In this document: positions 1-9,785 of the stretch, in pieces
Position numbering within the stretch: position 1 is the stretch's first letter
Layout of the letters: every line of letters begins with the position of its first letter
Origin: Gammaproteobacteria bacterium
Lineage (GTDB): Bacteria > Pseudomonadota > Gammaproteobacteria > Arenicellales > Arenicellaceae
Assembly: GCA_013002025.1 (NCBI GenBank)
Contig: JABDKW010000029.1
Location: forward strand, 41,946 to 105,945
Length of the DNA: 64,000 bases
Reading direction: 5' to 3'
Notes under the pieces: model-generated
Told to the model about the DNA's origin: nothing
The model's database searches: none
What the model saw: only the letters and a program-made list of their open reading frames with translations
Made by a program: the position numbers and the translations under genes

Positions 1-204
1 TTTAATTCGCTTTGCGTAATATTGATTGGATTAGGCGGCTATCAACTGATTTGGTCAGCGCTAGCAGCGGCGGCAAATGACCAAGCCCTTCTGGCGCTCG
101 GCATCGGCGCAATTCTCTGCCTGTCATTGGCCGGTTGGCGCGCTGCCACAGCGCCCTTGCTAAGACCGTTCAGGGAGCTACGCAAACCTAAACCGCTGCA
201 GTAA
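1..204 (+). CDS. Partial membrane protein, C-terminal end
   Basis: The frame is open from base 1 to a TAA at 202-204, so this is the last 67 residues of a gene that begins outside the window. It shows two hydrophobic stretches that look like transmembrane helices (about residues 5-27 and 31-52) followed by a short basic tail rich in Arg, Lys and Pro. That tail is typical of a cytoplasmic end after a last helix. I do not recognise the family. A TTG at 22 could also start a 60-residue protein, but a truncated larger gene is more likely. It runs in the same direction as hemA, 113 bases upstream. Confidence 0.45.
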   Translation, partial: FNSLCVILIGLGGYQLIWSALAAAANDQALLALGIGAILCLSLAGWRAATAPLLRPFRELRKPKPLQ

Positions 205-241
205 ATTTCTTGCGCTATCGGGCGCGTAATGCTGACACAGC

Positions 242-278
242 GGGAATATTCCCTGCAAATCTGAAAAACAGTTAAAAT
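242..278 (+). promoter_or_regulatory. Putative hemA promoter with 12-bp palindrome
   Basis: A perfect palindrome, GGGAATATTCCC, lies at 242-253. A -10-like TAAAAT is at 273-278, with a weak -35-like TTCCCT at 249-254 and an 18-base spacer, so the palindrome overlaps the -35. The -35 matches consensus poorly. A regulatory role is inference only. Confidence 0.3.
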
Positions 279-317
279 AGTGCACTAGCCCAATCAATCG
301 GGCCGGTTGCGAATTAT

Positions 318-1574
318 ATGCACGTTCTATCCGTAGGCTTAAATCATTCAACTGCTCCGCTGGCTGTGCGCGAACGTGCGGCTGTGGGCGCTGAGCATCT
401 GGAAGATGCGCTGGCAGACATCGCACGGCGCGAACATATAGCCGAAGCCACCCTGTTGTCGACCTGTAATCGGACCGAATTGTATTGTCGCGTCGACCAG
501 CGCGGCATCTCCGCTGCTACGAACTGGCTGTGCGACTTCCATCAGTTACAGCGCAACGAGGTGGAACCGTATCTATACGCATTTCCTGATCAGCAGGCGG
601 TACGACATGCATTTCGGGTTGCGGCGGGGCTCGACTCGATGATTCTCGGCGAACCGCAAATTTTAGGGCAAATGAAATCCGCCTTCGCCAAGGCACACCG
701 CGGCGGTCACACGGGCAAGGTGTTGAATCGTCTTTTTCAGACGACTTTCTCAGTTGCCAAGGAAGTGCGCAGCACTACCACCATCGGTGCGCAGAGTGTG
801 TCAGTGGCCGCCACCGCCGTCACTCTGGCTCGCCAGATATTTTCAGACTTATCCAAACAAACCGTGTTGCTGGTGGGAGCTGGCGAGACCATCGAACTGG
901 TTTGCCGACACCTGTACGCACAGGGTGTCAGAAATTTAATTGTCGCCAATCGCTCGGCTGCCAGAGCTGAAAATTTAATCGCAGAGTTCGGGGCACAGGC
1001 AATTTCATTAGACGAACTGTCAACCCGCTTACCCGACGCGGATATTGTTATAAGCTCCACGGCCAGCACTTTGCCGATTCTTGGTAAGGGCGCGTTTGAA
1101 ACGGCCCTGAAATCACGTCGCAAACGGGCCATGTTAGTGGTGGACCTCGCCATCCCCAGAGACGTTGAAGAGCAGGTGGGCGACCTCAAAAACGTCTATT
1201 TATATACCGTCGATGATCTGCAACAGGTTGTCAGCGAAAACCTGCAGGCTCGTCAGGCAGCCGCTTTAGACGCGGAAAAAATCGTCGATTCGCAAACACA
1301 TCAGTTTATGCAGTGGTTTGAAAACCTGCAGGCCGTACCCACATTGACGGAATTACGTGACCATACCTCCGAGCTGACTGAATCGGAACTGGCACAAGCC
1401 CGCAGGCGACTGCGTGCTGGCGAAGACGCGGAAGTGGTGCTACAACATTTTGCCCACGCCCTGTCACGCAAATTTATGCATAACCCGACCGAGTCATTGC
1501 GCCAAAATCAAGACCAGGATTTCCTAGCCGCAACGCGTGAGCTGTTTGGCCTGCCACCCATCGACAAAAACTAA
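318..1574 (+). CDS. hemA: Glutamyl-tRNA reductase
   Basis: This enzyme reduces glutamyl-tRNA(Glu) with NADPH to glutamate-1-semialdehyde, the first committed step of C5-pathway tetrapyrrole synthesis in the cytoplasm. The 418-residue protein has the usual family length. The catalytic cysteine is visible as Cys50 in STCNRTE, within the N-terminal catalytic domain. A Rossmann NADPH domain follows (VGAGETIELV near residue 190), then the C-terminal dimerisation helices. It starts the conserved hemA-prfA-prmC cluster, with prfA 18 bases downstream. The ATG start lacks a clear Shine-Dalgarno sequence. The other haem genes in the window (hemC/D, hemX, hemY) lie 16-22 kb away. Confidence 0.97.
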   Translation: MHVLSVGLNHSTAPLAVRERAAVGAEHLEDALADIARREHIAEATLLSTCNRTELYCRVDQRGISAATNWLCDFHQLQRNEVEPYLYAFPDQQAVRHAFRVAAGLDSMILGEPQILGQMKSAFAKAHRGGHTGKVLNRLFQTTFSVAKEVRSTTTIGAQSVSVAATAVTLARQIFSDLSKQTVLLVGAGETIELVCRHLYAQGVRNLIVANRSAARAENLIAEFGAQAISLDELSTRLPDADIVISSTASTLPILGKGAFETALKSRRKRAMLVVDLAIPRDVEEQVGDLKNVYLYTVDDLQQVVSENLQARQAAALDAEKIVDSQTHQFMQWFENLQAVPTLTELRDHTSELTESELAQARRRLRAGEDAEVVLQHFAHALSRKFMHNPTESLRQNQDQDFLAATRELFGLPPIDKN

Positions 1575-1592
1575 CCAAGGCGGGCGAAAAAC

Positions 1593-2681
1593 GTGAAAGA
1601 CTCGATTCGGCTGAAGCTGGAAAATCTGACCGAGCGTCAGGAGGAATTGAATGCGCTGCTGTCCGACCCGGAAACACAGAGTGATCAGAACACCTTTCGG
1701 CGCTTCAGTATTGAGTTGGCCGAGATCGGCCCGGTAATCGAAAACTATCTGCAATACCGTGGGCTGGAGGAAGATGCCGCGGCCGCTCGCGCAATGCTGG
1801 AAGAAGACGATAAGGAAATGCGCAAGATGGCGCAGGATGAACTGACAGAAATTGAACAACGCCAAGGCGATTTACTGGCTGACTTACAAAAGCTGCTGTT
1901 GCCCAAGGACCCCAACGACGACAACAATATTTTCCTCGAGATTCGCGCAGGTACCGGGGGCGATGAGGCGGCCATCTTTTCGGGTGACCTGTTCAAGATG
2001 TATTCCGCCTATGCCGAATCTCAAGGCTGGAAGGTAGAAGTCCTAAGCAAAAGCGAAGGTGAGCACGGCGGCTACAAAGAAATAATTTCGCGTGTCGAAG
2101 GTCGTGGCGCCTTCTCCAAACTAAAATTTGAATCCGGCGCTCATCGGGTGCAACGCGTACCTGAAACGGAAACACAGGGCCGGGTACACACGTCGGCCTG
2201 TACTGTGGCTATCCTGCCGGAGGTGGATGAAGTGGGTGAAGATATGGAAATTAACCCGGCCGATCTGCGGGTAGATACTTACCGCGCTTCTGGCTCCGGT
2301 GGCCAACACGTTAATAAAACCGATAGTGCGATTCGTTTGACCCACCTGCCGACCGGCACCGTGGTGGAGTGCCAGGATGAGCGTTCTCAACATAAAAATC
2401 GTGCCCGCGCCATGTCGATGTTAAAGGCGCGGATTTTAGATGCGGAACGTCAGGCACAACAAAATGAACAGGCTGAGACACGTAAGAACCTGGTCGGCAG
2501 TGGCGACCGCTCAGAAAGAATACGCACGTACAATTTTCCGCAAGGCCGGGTTACCGATCACCGGATTAATTTAACCCTGTATAAGCTCGACACGGTGATG
2601 GCTGGTGCACTGGGCGAGGTTATAGATCCACTTACCGCGGAACATCAGGCCAACCTGCTGGCTGACCTCAGTGAGCAATGA
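1593..2681 (+). CDS. prfA: Peptide chain release factor 1
   Basis: RF1 recognises UAA and UAG and triggers hydrolysis of peptidyl-tRNA on the ribosome. The 362-residue protein has the RF1 layout. The stop-codon-reading PxT tripeptide is PET at 190-192, in the RVPETET context, and the GGQ hydrolysis motif is at 236-238 within GSGGQHVNK. The Gln of GGQ is the target of PrmC, which is encoded next. The GTG start is preceded by a purine-rich AAGGCGGG. Its stop codon overlaps the first codons of prmC by 11 bases, which suggests translational coupling. Confidence 0.97.
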   Translation: MKDSIRLKLENLTERQEELNALLSDPETQSDQNTFRRFSIELAEIGPVIENYLQYRGLEEDAAAARAMLEEDDKEMRKMAQDELTEIEQRQGDLLADLQKLLLPKDPNDDNNIFLEIRAGTGGDEAAIFSGDLFKMYSAYAESQGWKVEVLSKSEGEHGGYKEIISRVEGRGAFSKLKFESGAHRVQRVPETETQGRVHTSACTVAILPEVDEVGEDMEINPADLRVDTYRASGSGGQHVNKTDSAIRLTHLPTGTVVECQDERSQHKNRARAMSMLKARILDAERQAQQNEQAETRKNLVGSGDRSERIRTYNFPQGRVTDHRINLTLYKLDTVMAGALGEVIDPLTAEHQANLLADLSEQ

Positions 2682-3522
2682 GCCGGAGATTAGCTACGCG
2701 GATTTAATTCAGCGGGCCAAACAACAACTTTACGACAGCTCCGAAACGCCGCGTATTGATGCCGAGGTGCTACTGCAGCATGTGCTGAATAAACCGCTGG
2801 CCTGGTTGCTCACGCATGGCGACCAAATTGCCGAACCAGAGCACTTGGTTGATTTCAATGCGCTGATTGCTCGACGCCAGACCGGTGAACCGATCGCCTA
2901 CCTGACCGGCGTGCGCGAGTTCTGGTCATTGGAGCTGGCCGTGTCTCCCGCGGTACTGATCCCGCGCCCCGACACCGAAGTGTTAGTTGAGCAGGCCCTG
3001 GTACTGCTGCCAGCGGATAGGGCAATCAAGGTGCTTGATCTTGGTACCGGCAGCGGCGCCATTGCTTTGGCACTCGCCAAGGAACGCCCATTGGCAACGG
3101 TTACAGCCGTGGATAGCAGCATGGCGGCTCTGGATATCGCTCGTCTCAACGCCACTACTGCGCAACTCAAGAATATTGAATTTATTAAAAGTGATTGGTT
3201 CTCGGCTCTCGAAGGTCAGCGTTTTAACTTGATTGCTGCCAACCCGCCCTATGTAGCAGAAGGCGACCCGCACCTGGGCCGGGGCGATCTGCGCTTTGAG
3301 CCAGACCTCGCCTTAGCCAGTGGAGCAGATGGGCTGCAGGCATTGCGGCACATTATTGAGCAGGCGCCCAATCATCTTGAAGACAATGGCGCGCTACTGG
3401 TGGAGCACGGTTACGACCAGGAGGACGCGGTGGCGAGATTAATGGACCAGCAAGGCTTATCCCGGAAACGGTGTTTTCGAGATTTAAACGATTTACCGCG
3501 TTGCAGTTTGGCCCTTATATAA
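2671..3522 (+). CDS. prmC: Release factor glutamine N5-methyltransferase
   Basis: PrmC methylates the GGQ glutamine of RF1 and RF2 with S-adenosylmethionine. The 283-residue protein has an N-terminal helical domain, an SAM-binding loop (DLGTGSG, 123-129) and the catalytic NPPY at 191-194, the signature of amino methyltransferases of this group. It starts at a GTG inside the end of prfA. The nearby ATG at 2678 is out of frame, so GTG is the only reasonable start. The overlap with its substrate gene fits co-translation. Confidence 0.96.
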   Translation: MSNEPEISYADLIQRAKQQLYDSSETPRIDAEVLLQHVLNKPLAWLLTHGDQIAEPEHLVDFNALIARRQTGEPIAYLTGVREFWSLELAVSPAVLIPRPDTEVLVEQALVLLPADRAIKVLDLGTGSGAIALALAKERPLATVTAVDSSMAALDIARLNATTAQLKNIEFIKSDWFSALEGQRFNLIAANPPYVAEGDPHLGRGDLRFEPDLALASGADGLQALRHIIEQAPNHLEDNGALLVEHGYDQEDAVARLMDQQGLSRKRCFRDLNDLPRCSLALI

Positions 3523-3535
3523 TGAGCTTGGAATC

Positions 3536-4330
3536 ATGACTCCAGACTTGTTTTGCGAGCTACAACGAATCATTAGTCTGCGCGAGGCAGATAGAAAATG
3601 CGAAGCTACACGCAAGCTGGCATGCAATTGGCAAGATTTACCTCGCCCACACAATTCGGAAATTTCTGAGATCGCGCAGCCGGGCTTGCCGCCGGAACTA
3701 ACGCTGGTTCAACCCGGCAAGCTAAAGCGGCGCGGGCTGGCCATGCAGTCGGGCCGTAATGTGCTGATGCATGCCATCGCACACATTGAGTTCAATGCGA
3801 TAAACCTGGCGCTAGACGCGGCCTATCGATTCCGTAATCTACCTCTGGAGTACTATGGCGACTGGCTGCAAATTGCGGCCGACGAGGCTCGTCATTTTGG
3901 CCTGATACGCACCTATCTTAATAAACATGATTGCGAATATGGCGATTATCCAGCACACAACGGTTTATGGGATATGGCACGGCAGACCGCAACGGATGTG
4001 GTAGCGCGAATGGCTCTGGTGCCGCGGGTTTTGGAAGCACGCGGATTGGATGTTACGCCAGCCATGATTAAGCGCCTGACCAACGCCGGAGATTTGGCGG
4101 CGGTGGAGATACTCCAAACAATCTACGAAGATGAAATTACGCATGTCGAACGAGGTTCACACTGGTTTCGCTATGTGTGTGCACAACAGGGGCTGGAGCC
4201 AAGAGCGACCTTTACAAAGATGGTGGCGCAACACCTGCACGGGCAGATGAAAGGCCCGTTCAATCTGGCTGCGAGACTGCAGGCTGGATTTGATGAGGCC
4301 GAGTTACGGGCACTGACTGAGGGTGTCTAA
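3536..4330 (+). CDS. DUF455 ferritin-like protein
   Basis: This 264-residue protein belongs to the DUF455 family, a ferritin-like four-helix group whose biochemical role is not established. Candidate metal ligands are spaced as expected for a di-metal carboxylate site: HIE at 83-85, DEARH at 116-120 and EDEITHVE at 198-205. It begins 13 bases after prmC on the same strand and probably shares its transcript. It ends 12 bases before the convergent lpoP-like gene. The family assignment is firm; a diiron oxygenase or oxidase activity is only inferred from the ligand pattern. Confidence 0.85.
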   Translation: MTPDLFCELQRIISLREADRKCEATRKLACNWQDLPRPHNSEISEIAQPGLPPELTLVQPGKLKRRGLAMQSGRNVLMHAIAHIEFNAINLALDAAYRFRNLPLEYYGDWLQIAADEARHFGLIRTYLNKHDCEYGDYPAHNGLWDMARQTATDVVARMALVPRVLEARGLDVTPAMIKRLTNAGDLAAVEILQTIYEDEITHVERGSHWFRYVCAQQGLEPRATFTKMVAQHLHGQMKGPFNLAARLQAGFDEAELRALTEGV

Positions 4331-4342
4331 ACCCACGCCGGC

Positions 4343-4984
4343 CTATTGCAGCTTGGCTCTGTAGTGGTTGGCTTTGGCGTGATCACCGAGCGCATTGTAG
4401 GCATTGGCCATTAGATACCAATTACGCCTGCGCAGCTGATGATCGTCGTTAACCAGAGTGTTTGACTTGGCCGACATTTGGGCAGCCTGCTGCCAGTGCC
4501 CCTGTTGATAACGAATTTCTGCCAGGCGAAACCACAAATGGGCATTGCGCGGCTCAATCCTCAGAGCACGTTCCAGGGAATTAGCCGCTGCATCCAGTTG
4601 CCCTGAACGCTGTTGACCATCGGCCTTGGCCAGCAAATTCGCCACTACCGGCGAGCTAGCTTGGGAGCCGGGTATTGACCGGGCGCGAATCTCTGGTTCG
4701 TCCGGTAATGGCAATACTGCGCCATCCACTACCACTCGATCCTCCACCTTGGCAGGTTCCTCGTCAGCAGTTTCAGTCGGCACCAGGGTGGCGCAACCTG
4801 CGGTCAGCAATAACAACAAACTCAACAGCGATGCAGTCAGCGTGCCCGACTTTCTATACCCGGATCGGCTAGCCGTCTTTCTTTTTACGCCCGAAAATAC
4901 GTCGCCACCAGGGTTTGCGTTTCTTATTGTTGTCGGCTTTCTTTGTACCGGATTGGTTTTCTCTGCTCGCATCTGCGGAATCAT
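4343..4984 (-). CDS. TPR lipoprotein, probable PBP1b activator (LpoP-like)
   Basis: The 213-residue protein has a hydrophobic signal (about 49-60) and a lipobox ending LTAGC with Cys64, so it is probably an outer-membrane lipoprotein. The C-terminal half (about 110-205) contains two to three TPR-like repeats. It follows mrcB on the same strand. In Pseudomonas the gene next to ponB encodes the TPR lipoprotein LpoP, which activates PBP1b; position and architecture match that. The start is odd. The only ATGs are at 4984 and 4972, inside the mrcB 3' end, giving about 60 residues before the lipid-modified Cys. A non-standard start such as CTG nearer the signal is possible. Confidence 0.72.
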   Translation of the reverse strand: MIPQMRAEKTNPVQRKPTTIRNANPGGDVFSGVKRKTASRSGYRKSGTLTASLLSLLLLLTAGCATLVPTETADEEPAKVEDRVVVDGAVLPLPDEPEIRARSIPGSQASSPVVANLLAKADGQQRSGQLDAAANSLERALRIEPRNAHLWFRLAEIRYQQGHWQQAAQMSAKSNTLVNDDHQLRRRNWYLMANAYNALGDHAKANHYRAKLQ

Positions 4985-7334
4985 ACGTTATCCGCTTAGC
5001 GCACCGCAAATTTCGAAGTGGTAATGAAGCGCGATGGATTGGCAACTGCCGCTCGAGGCTACAATCATTTTTATCTGGGTTAAGAGAGTATGCGACACGA
5101 GTGGCCACCAATTCATCATTGGCCGCCAGGCGCAATCGCTGCAGGGGGATTTGCTGCATCGCGGAAGACCAGACGCGGGCTGCCCCACTGGCGCCAGTTA
5201 ACCCGGTGGGCTGGTTATCATCGCGGCCGACCCACACCACGGTCAGATAGTTGCTACTGAATCCGGCAAACCAGCTATCCCGATAATCGTCGGTGGTGCC
5301 GGTCTTGCCTGCCAGCCCATAGTCATATTTAAAGCCCTGCAAAACTCTCCGGCCGGTCCCGTTTCGGATGACCTCCTGCAGCGCGTAATTTATCAGATTG
5401 CTAAATTCCGGCTGCACCACCTGCTCAACCGTGAGGGGATATCTTCCGATCGGTTGCCGCTCATTGTCGAGCACCGACCGAACGGCTCGCACCGGCGTTT
5501 TAAAACCGCCCGAAGCGAGCGACAAATAGATTTGACCCACATCTAACAGCGACATGGGTACTGCACCTAGCAGCAGTGAGGGCAATACCTGAAAATCCCG
5601 CTGGTAACCGACCCTGCGCAGCGTGTCTGCGACCCGCTCAACGCCGAGCTCCATGCCCAACCGGACGGTGGCTAGGTTGTAGGATTTAGCCAGTGCATCG
5701 ATCAACATGATATCGCCATGTTCCTCGCCATCGTAGTTTTGCGGTGCCCAGTCGGGACTGCCCTGCTGAGATACGACAATACTCCGATCACTAATTGTGG
5801 TAGCCAGCGAGTATTGTGACGGCGATTCCAAGGCGGTCAAATAGACAAAAGGTTTTAATAATGAACCCACCGGGCGCAGTGCCTGCATGGCTCGGTTGTA
5901 ACCTGAAAATCCTGCGGCTCGATCGCCCAGCATTGCGGCCACTTCGCCATTGTCGGTTCTAATGACCACCGCCGCCACCTGCAGGCTATCTGCGGGCAAT
6001 TGTTTAAGTTGCTCTATGTCGGCAAGTTGTTGTTGCGCCGCCTGCTGCAATGAAGCCTGAATGCGCGGGTTGAGCGTGGTATAGATCTGCAAGCCGGCGC
6101 TTGCCAAATCATCCTGCTGATAGTCGTCCCGCAAATTCTCGCGAACCAAACCCATAAACGCCGGATAGGAAAGCGGCGCGGCTTGCTCTACGTTCGCGCT
6201 GATATCCAATTCCGCAGCCGCAGCTCGCTCAAACTGCTGTTGATCGATGTAGCCTTCATCAAACATGGTTTGCAATACCAGATTACGACGTTCCAACGCA
6301 CGAACCGGATGACGGATCGGATTGTAGTAGCTGGGCCCATTATTGATCCCCGCCAACAAGGCCAATTGATGCAAATCCAGCTCTTGTAATGGCCGGCCAA
6401 AAAAGTAACGGCTGGCGAGGGCAAAACCATGGATGGCACGATTACCTGCCTGACTCAGGTAAACCTCGTTGATATAGGCTTCAAGAATGGCCTCTTTGCT
6501 GTAATGAATCTCCAGCAGGATGGCCATCAACATTTCATTAATCTTGCGCTTGTAGGTTTGCTCAGAGGTCAGGTAGTAATTTTTTATCAATTGCTGAGTG
6601 AGTGTCGAGCCGCCCTGTACCACCCGGCCGGCCCGAAAATTACGAACCATGGCGCGCATGATCCCCACCGGATTAATGCCAAAATGGGAATAAAACTGTC
6701 GGTCTTCGATGGCGATCAAGGCGTTGATCAATTGCGCCGGCGCATCTTCCAGCCGCAGTAAACTACGGTCTTCATGGCTTAGTGGAGAGACACTGCCGAA
6801 CAGCCGTGGCTCAAGCCTGATGATCTCAATTTCAGTGTAATCGCCGCCCGGCAGGGCGGTCTCGATCCTGTCGATTCGCCCTTCACGCAAGGTGAGGCGG
6901 CTCAATTGAGCACCTCGAAACCCGTCCCAGAATTGAAATTCGCGTTGATAGATTTGTATCTGACTTCCCGCACGGGTATAGCTACCTATCCGGTCGACGT
7001 CAGCGCGGGCCTGATAACCCAATTCCCGTAATTCATCTTCGATTAAACTAACCGGAATTCTCTGGCCGACAAAAAGTTCCATAGGGCGCGTATACACATG
7101 TGCTGGCAACGCCCACTTCTGACCTTCGAACTTCTTTCGAATCTCGACATCAAGATAGACCAGATAGGCCAATACGGCCAGCGCGAATATAACGAGGCCA
7201 CGTAGTAGCCAATAACCTAATTGGCGGCGGATCTGCCGCGCGGCACGCGGCGTTGCGGCTGGCTGGGAAATAGTTTTTTTACCCGTTTTATTGATTTTTT
7301 TTCTGGGTTTCACAGTGATGTTTTCGGCGACCAA
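4869..7334 (-). CDS. mrcB: Penicillin-binding protein 1B, bifunctional glycosyltransferase/transpeptidase
   Basis: Class A PBP that polymerises lipid II and cross-links peptidoglycan from the periplasmic side of the inner membrane. The 821 residues hold a basic cytoplasmic tail, one transmembrane helix (42-61), a UB2H-like region, a GT51 domain with catalytic Glu210 in EDRQFYSHFG and GGSTLTQQ at 241-248, then the transpeptidase with SLLK (nucleophile Ser491), SYN (551-553) and KTGT (677-680). The C-terminal end is Lys-rich. The given start is TTG at 7334, and a GTG at 7313 is an alternative; neither has a strong ribosome site. It overlaps the lpoP-like gene, which supports co-expression with its activator. 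Confidence 0.95.
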   Translation of the reverse strand: MVAENITVKPRKKINKTGKKTISQPAATPRAARQIRRQLGYWLLRGLVIFALAVLAYLVYLDVEIRKKFEGQKWALPAHVYTRPMELFVGQRIPVSLIEDELRELGYQARADVDRIGSYTRAGSQIQIYQREFQFWDGFRGAQLSRLTLREGRIDRIETALPGGDYTEIEIIRLEPRLFGSVSPLSHEDRSLLRLEDAPAQLINALIAIEDRQFYSHFGINPVGIMRAMVRNFRAGRVVQGGSTLTQQLIKNYYLTSEQTYKRKINEMLMAILLEIHYSKEAILEAYINEVYLSQAGNRAIHGFALASRYFFGRPLQELDLHQLALLAGINNGPSYYNPIRHPVRALERRNLVLQTMFDEGYIDQQQFERAAAAELDISANVEQAAPLSYPAFMGLVRENLRDDYQQDDLASAGLQIYTTLNPRIQASLQQAAQQQLADIEQLKQLPADSLQVAAVVIRTDNGEVAAMLGDRAAGFSGYNRAMQALRPVGSLLKPFVYLTALESPSQYSLATTISDRSIVVSQQGSPDWAPQNYDGEEHGDIMLIDALAKSYNLATVRLGMELGVERVADTLRRVGYQRDFQVLPSLLLGAVPMSLLDVGQIYLSLASGGFKTPVRAVRSVLDNERQPIGRYPLTVEQVVQPEFSNLINYALQEVIRNGTGRRVLQGFKYDYGLAGKTGTTDDYRDSWFAGFSSNYLTVVWVGRDDNQPTGLTGASGAARVWSSAMQQIPLQRLRLAANDELVATRVAYSLNPDKNDCSLERQLPIHRASLPLRNLRCAKRITYDSADASRENQSGTKKADNNKKRKPWWRRIFGRKKKDG

Positions 7335-7461
7335 CCTGGGTGGCTTGGTATGAGTCTAAACGCATCGCTGCTGCCATGCTAGCCCAAAACGCTGCTAGGG
7401 CGGGTGGTTTTAGCAATTAATAGACAGACTGACCATTAAAATGTAAAGTATTTTTATACAT
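7335..7461. other. Divergent intergenic region, upstream part
   Basis: The 367-base gap between mrcB (leftward) and the dynamin-like gene (rightward) has no gene. This half is AT-rich beyond 7410 and holds nothing I can name. It must contain the mrcB promoter, but I could not pick out convincing boxes. The right half holds the inverted repeat and promoter listed separately. Confidence 0.4.
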
Positions 7462-7508
7462 TAAATTCATGTGCTTATAGAACATTTATGCGAATGAACA
7501 TGAATTTA
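7462..7508. promoter_or_regulatory. 11-bp perfect inverted repeat, possible operator
   Basis: TAAATTCATGT at 7462-7472 is perfectly repeated in inverted orientation as ACATGAATTTA at 7498-7508, 25 bases apart. The right arm ends five bases before the -35 box of the promoter for the dynamin-like gene. The placement suits a transcription-factor site, but no regulator is identified. Confidence 0.45.
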
Positions 7509-7512
7509 CATT

Positions 7513-7542
7513 TTGACAACGGCTAAATGATTCCGCTATCCT
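7513..7542 (+). promoter_or_regulatory. Sigma70-type promoter for the dynamin-like gene
   Basis: TTGACA at 7513-7518 matches the -35 consensus exactly. It is followed after 18 bases by TATCCT at 7537-7542. Transcription would start near 7550, giving a leader of about 150 bases before the GTG at 7702. Confidence 0.55.
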
Positions 7543-7701
7543 GTGTTTGAATGTGTGTATGCAATTCGCATCGTATACACCATCGCCCGGTTTTTGACTC
7601 AGTTTTATATGATCTGTGAATACCAGACGAAGTAAGTAGATTCTACGCCGTGTCTGGACGCATTTGCTGCGATCCGCATTTCAACTTGATAGAACACAAC
7701 A

Positions 7702-9765
7702 GTGACTGATAAGAATTTAGATACCGATATTCTGGATTACTCGAATTGGCGTTCGCAGCTCAGCGACACCATTCAAGATATGAGTTCGTTCTTAAAAACT
7801 CATAACGTCACTGACCTGCGGTCGCACCACCAGTTCGAAATGGTATTGGGCTCTTTAGCCGACGACAATCTGTCGGTGGCGTTCGTCGCGGAGTTCTCAC
7901 GCGGCAAATCGGAGATGATCAACTCCATCTTCTTTGGAAATTATCCACAGCGAATCCTACCCTCAGGCAGCGGCCGCACGACCATGTGCCCCACGGAGCT
8001 AATGTATGATTCAAACTTGCCCACCTCAGTAAGGTTGCTGCCAATTGAATCGCGGGCCGATGAACGGGCTTTATTTCAGCTTAAAAAAGATCCGGATTTA
8101 TGGACTGAAATCGAATTTGATACCGACGATGTATCCAGCCTGACCGAGGCCTTCACGAATATGACGGCCAGCAAACTGGTCTCCACCACGCAAGCCAAGG
8201 CTCTGCAATTTGACCTGCTGGAAGACTCTGAGTCTGAACTTGGATTGCCGGTCAATGAACAGGGCCAGGTAGAAATTCCGAATTGGCGGCACGCAATTAT
8301 TAATCTACCGCACCCTTTATTGGAGCAAGGGCTGGTGATTTTGGATACGCCTGGTTTGAATGCCATCGGCGCCGAGCCTGAGTTGACCATCAACCAACTA
8401 GCCACGGCGCACACGGTGGTCTTTATTTTGTCTAATGACACCGGGGTCACGTCCACCGATTTGGCTCTTTGGGAACAACACATAAACGATGATGACTCTG
8501 ATGATCCGGCGGAGCTCAGCATGGGCAATCAGAGCAAACTTATCGCGCTTAATAAAATTGACGCGCTGTGGGACGGCATTCGAACAGATCAACAAATCGA
8601 GGCCGAGATTCAGCAACAGGTTGACTCAACGGCGCGCACTCTGAACATATCGAAGGATATGATTTTCCCGGTTTCGGCTCAGAAAGCGTTACTCGGCAAA
8701 ATAAACAAAGACGAGGACCTTCTTGAGAAGAGCCGCATGCCGGCTCTGGAACAGGCCATCGCTGAGCGTCTCATTCCACAAAAGAAACAAATCGTCATCG
8801 AAAAAGTCGAATCGAATTTACAAAGCGTAATGGATAGCGCTGGTCGCATTCTGGATAACCGGCTTAAAGACGCTGACGAACATATTGCTGAATTACGGCA
8901 GTTGAGCAGCAAGAACACCGATGTGATCGCGCACATCATGCTCAAAGTAAAATCCGAAAAAACTTCTTTGGAAACGGATATGCAGCGCTATTCTGCGCTG
9001 CGTTCAGTATATGGCAAGGAAACCGCCAAGCTATTGAGATTACTAAGTAGCGAGCGGCTCGAAAAAATGATTGCGGTAACCAAACATAATATGGCTCGCT
9101 GCGCGACCTCGGTAACTCTGCAAAAAATCATTTCGAGCTACTTCGATCAGCTCAACCTGTATATCGATCAGGCCATTGATCAGGCGAATGAAATCGCGGT
9201 GTTATCTGAAAGTATCACACGCGATTTTGAGCAAGAGCATGGTATCGCAAACTTCAGCGTAAGGCGGCTTCGACTGGACAAGTACAAGCAGGAAATTACC
9301 CGCCTGGAAGTTAAATACAGTCATCTCAAAGAAGTGAAGACACTGTTTTTCCGCGAGCAGATGACCATCACCAACCGCTTTTTAGACTCCGTAGTGATTT
9401 CATCTCGACGCATATTTGACCGCGCCCTGCGCAAAGCAAATAATTGGAACAACAATCTTATGGTACCAATGGAAACCTATGTGCGCGAGCATCACACGCA
9501 GCTACGGCGCCGGCTGGAAAGCGTAAAACGCATTCACAAAGCTTCTGACACGGTTGAATCGCGCCTCAAAGAACTGGAGATTGTGCATCGGCAGCTGGAA
9601 GATCAACATAGCGCATTCAATGATTTACAGGCCCGCCTTGATGAACTACTACGCGCAGGCAAAGCATTGGGCGGCCAGCCAATAAGCGCTGAGGCGGACC
9701 CCGAGACTGGCCCACTGATCGCACAAGACAACGTTTTGTACTGGGACAAATCAAACAAGGGTTAA
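7702..9765 (+). CDS. Dynamin-like GTPase
   Basis: The 687-residue protein is a bacterial dynamin-family GTPase. The nucleotide-binding motifs are present in order: G1 as AEFSRGKS (63-70, first Gly replaced by Ala), G2 threonines in GRTTMCPTE (91-99), G3 DTPG (215-218) and G4 NKID (284-287). The second half, from about 370, is helical and coiled-coil rich, as in dynamin stalks. No transmembrane helix is evident. Family members remodel membranes or act at replication forks (CrfC); which applies here is unknown. The GTG start has a weak ribosome site. A PEGA-like lipoprotein gene follows after 20 bases, apparently in the same operon. Confidence 0.85.
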   Translation: MTDKNLDTDILDYSNWRSQLSDTIQDMSSFLKTHNVTDLRSHHQFEMVLGSLADDNLSVAFVAEFSRGKSEMINSIFFGNYPQRILPSGSGRTTMCPTELMYDSNLPTSVRLLPIESRADERALFQLKKDPDLWTEIEFDTDDVSSLTEAFTNMTASKLVSTTQAKALQFDLLEDSESELGLPVNEQGQVEIPNWRHAIINLPHPLLEQGLVILDTPGLNAIGAEPELTINQLATAHTVVFILSNDTGVTSTDLALWEQHINDDDSDDPAELSMGNQSKLIALNKIDALWDGIRTDQQIEAEIQQQVDSTARTLNISKDMIFPVSAQKALLGKINKDEDLLEKSRMPALEQAIAERLIPQKKQIVIEKVESNLQSVMDSAGRILDNRLKDADEHIAELRQLSSKNTDVIAHIMLKVKSEKTSLETDMQRYSALRSVYGKETAKLLRLLSSERLEKMIAVTKHNMARCATSVTLQKIISSYFDQLNLYIDQAIDQANEIAVLSESITRDFEQEHGIANFSVRRLRLDKYKQEITRLEVKYSHLKEVKTLFFREQMTITNRFLDSVVISSRRIFDRALRKANNWNNNLMVPMETYVREHHTQLRRRLESVKRIHKASDTVESRLKELEIVHRQLEDQHSAFNDLQARLDELLRAGKALGGQPISAEADPETGPLIAQDNVLYWDKSNKG

Positions 9766-9785
9766 CGTAGATCAGGGTAGAGCTA

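Noticed and set aside
1593..2681. RF1 has PET rather than the E. coli PAT stop-codon motif
   Set aside because: The middle position of PxT varies among bacterial RF1 proteins, so this is normal.
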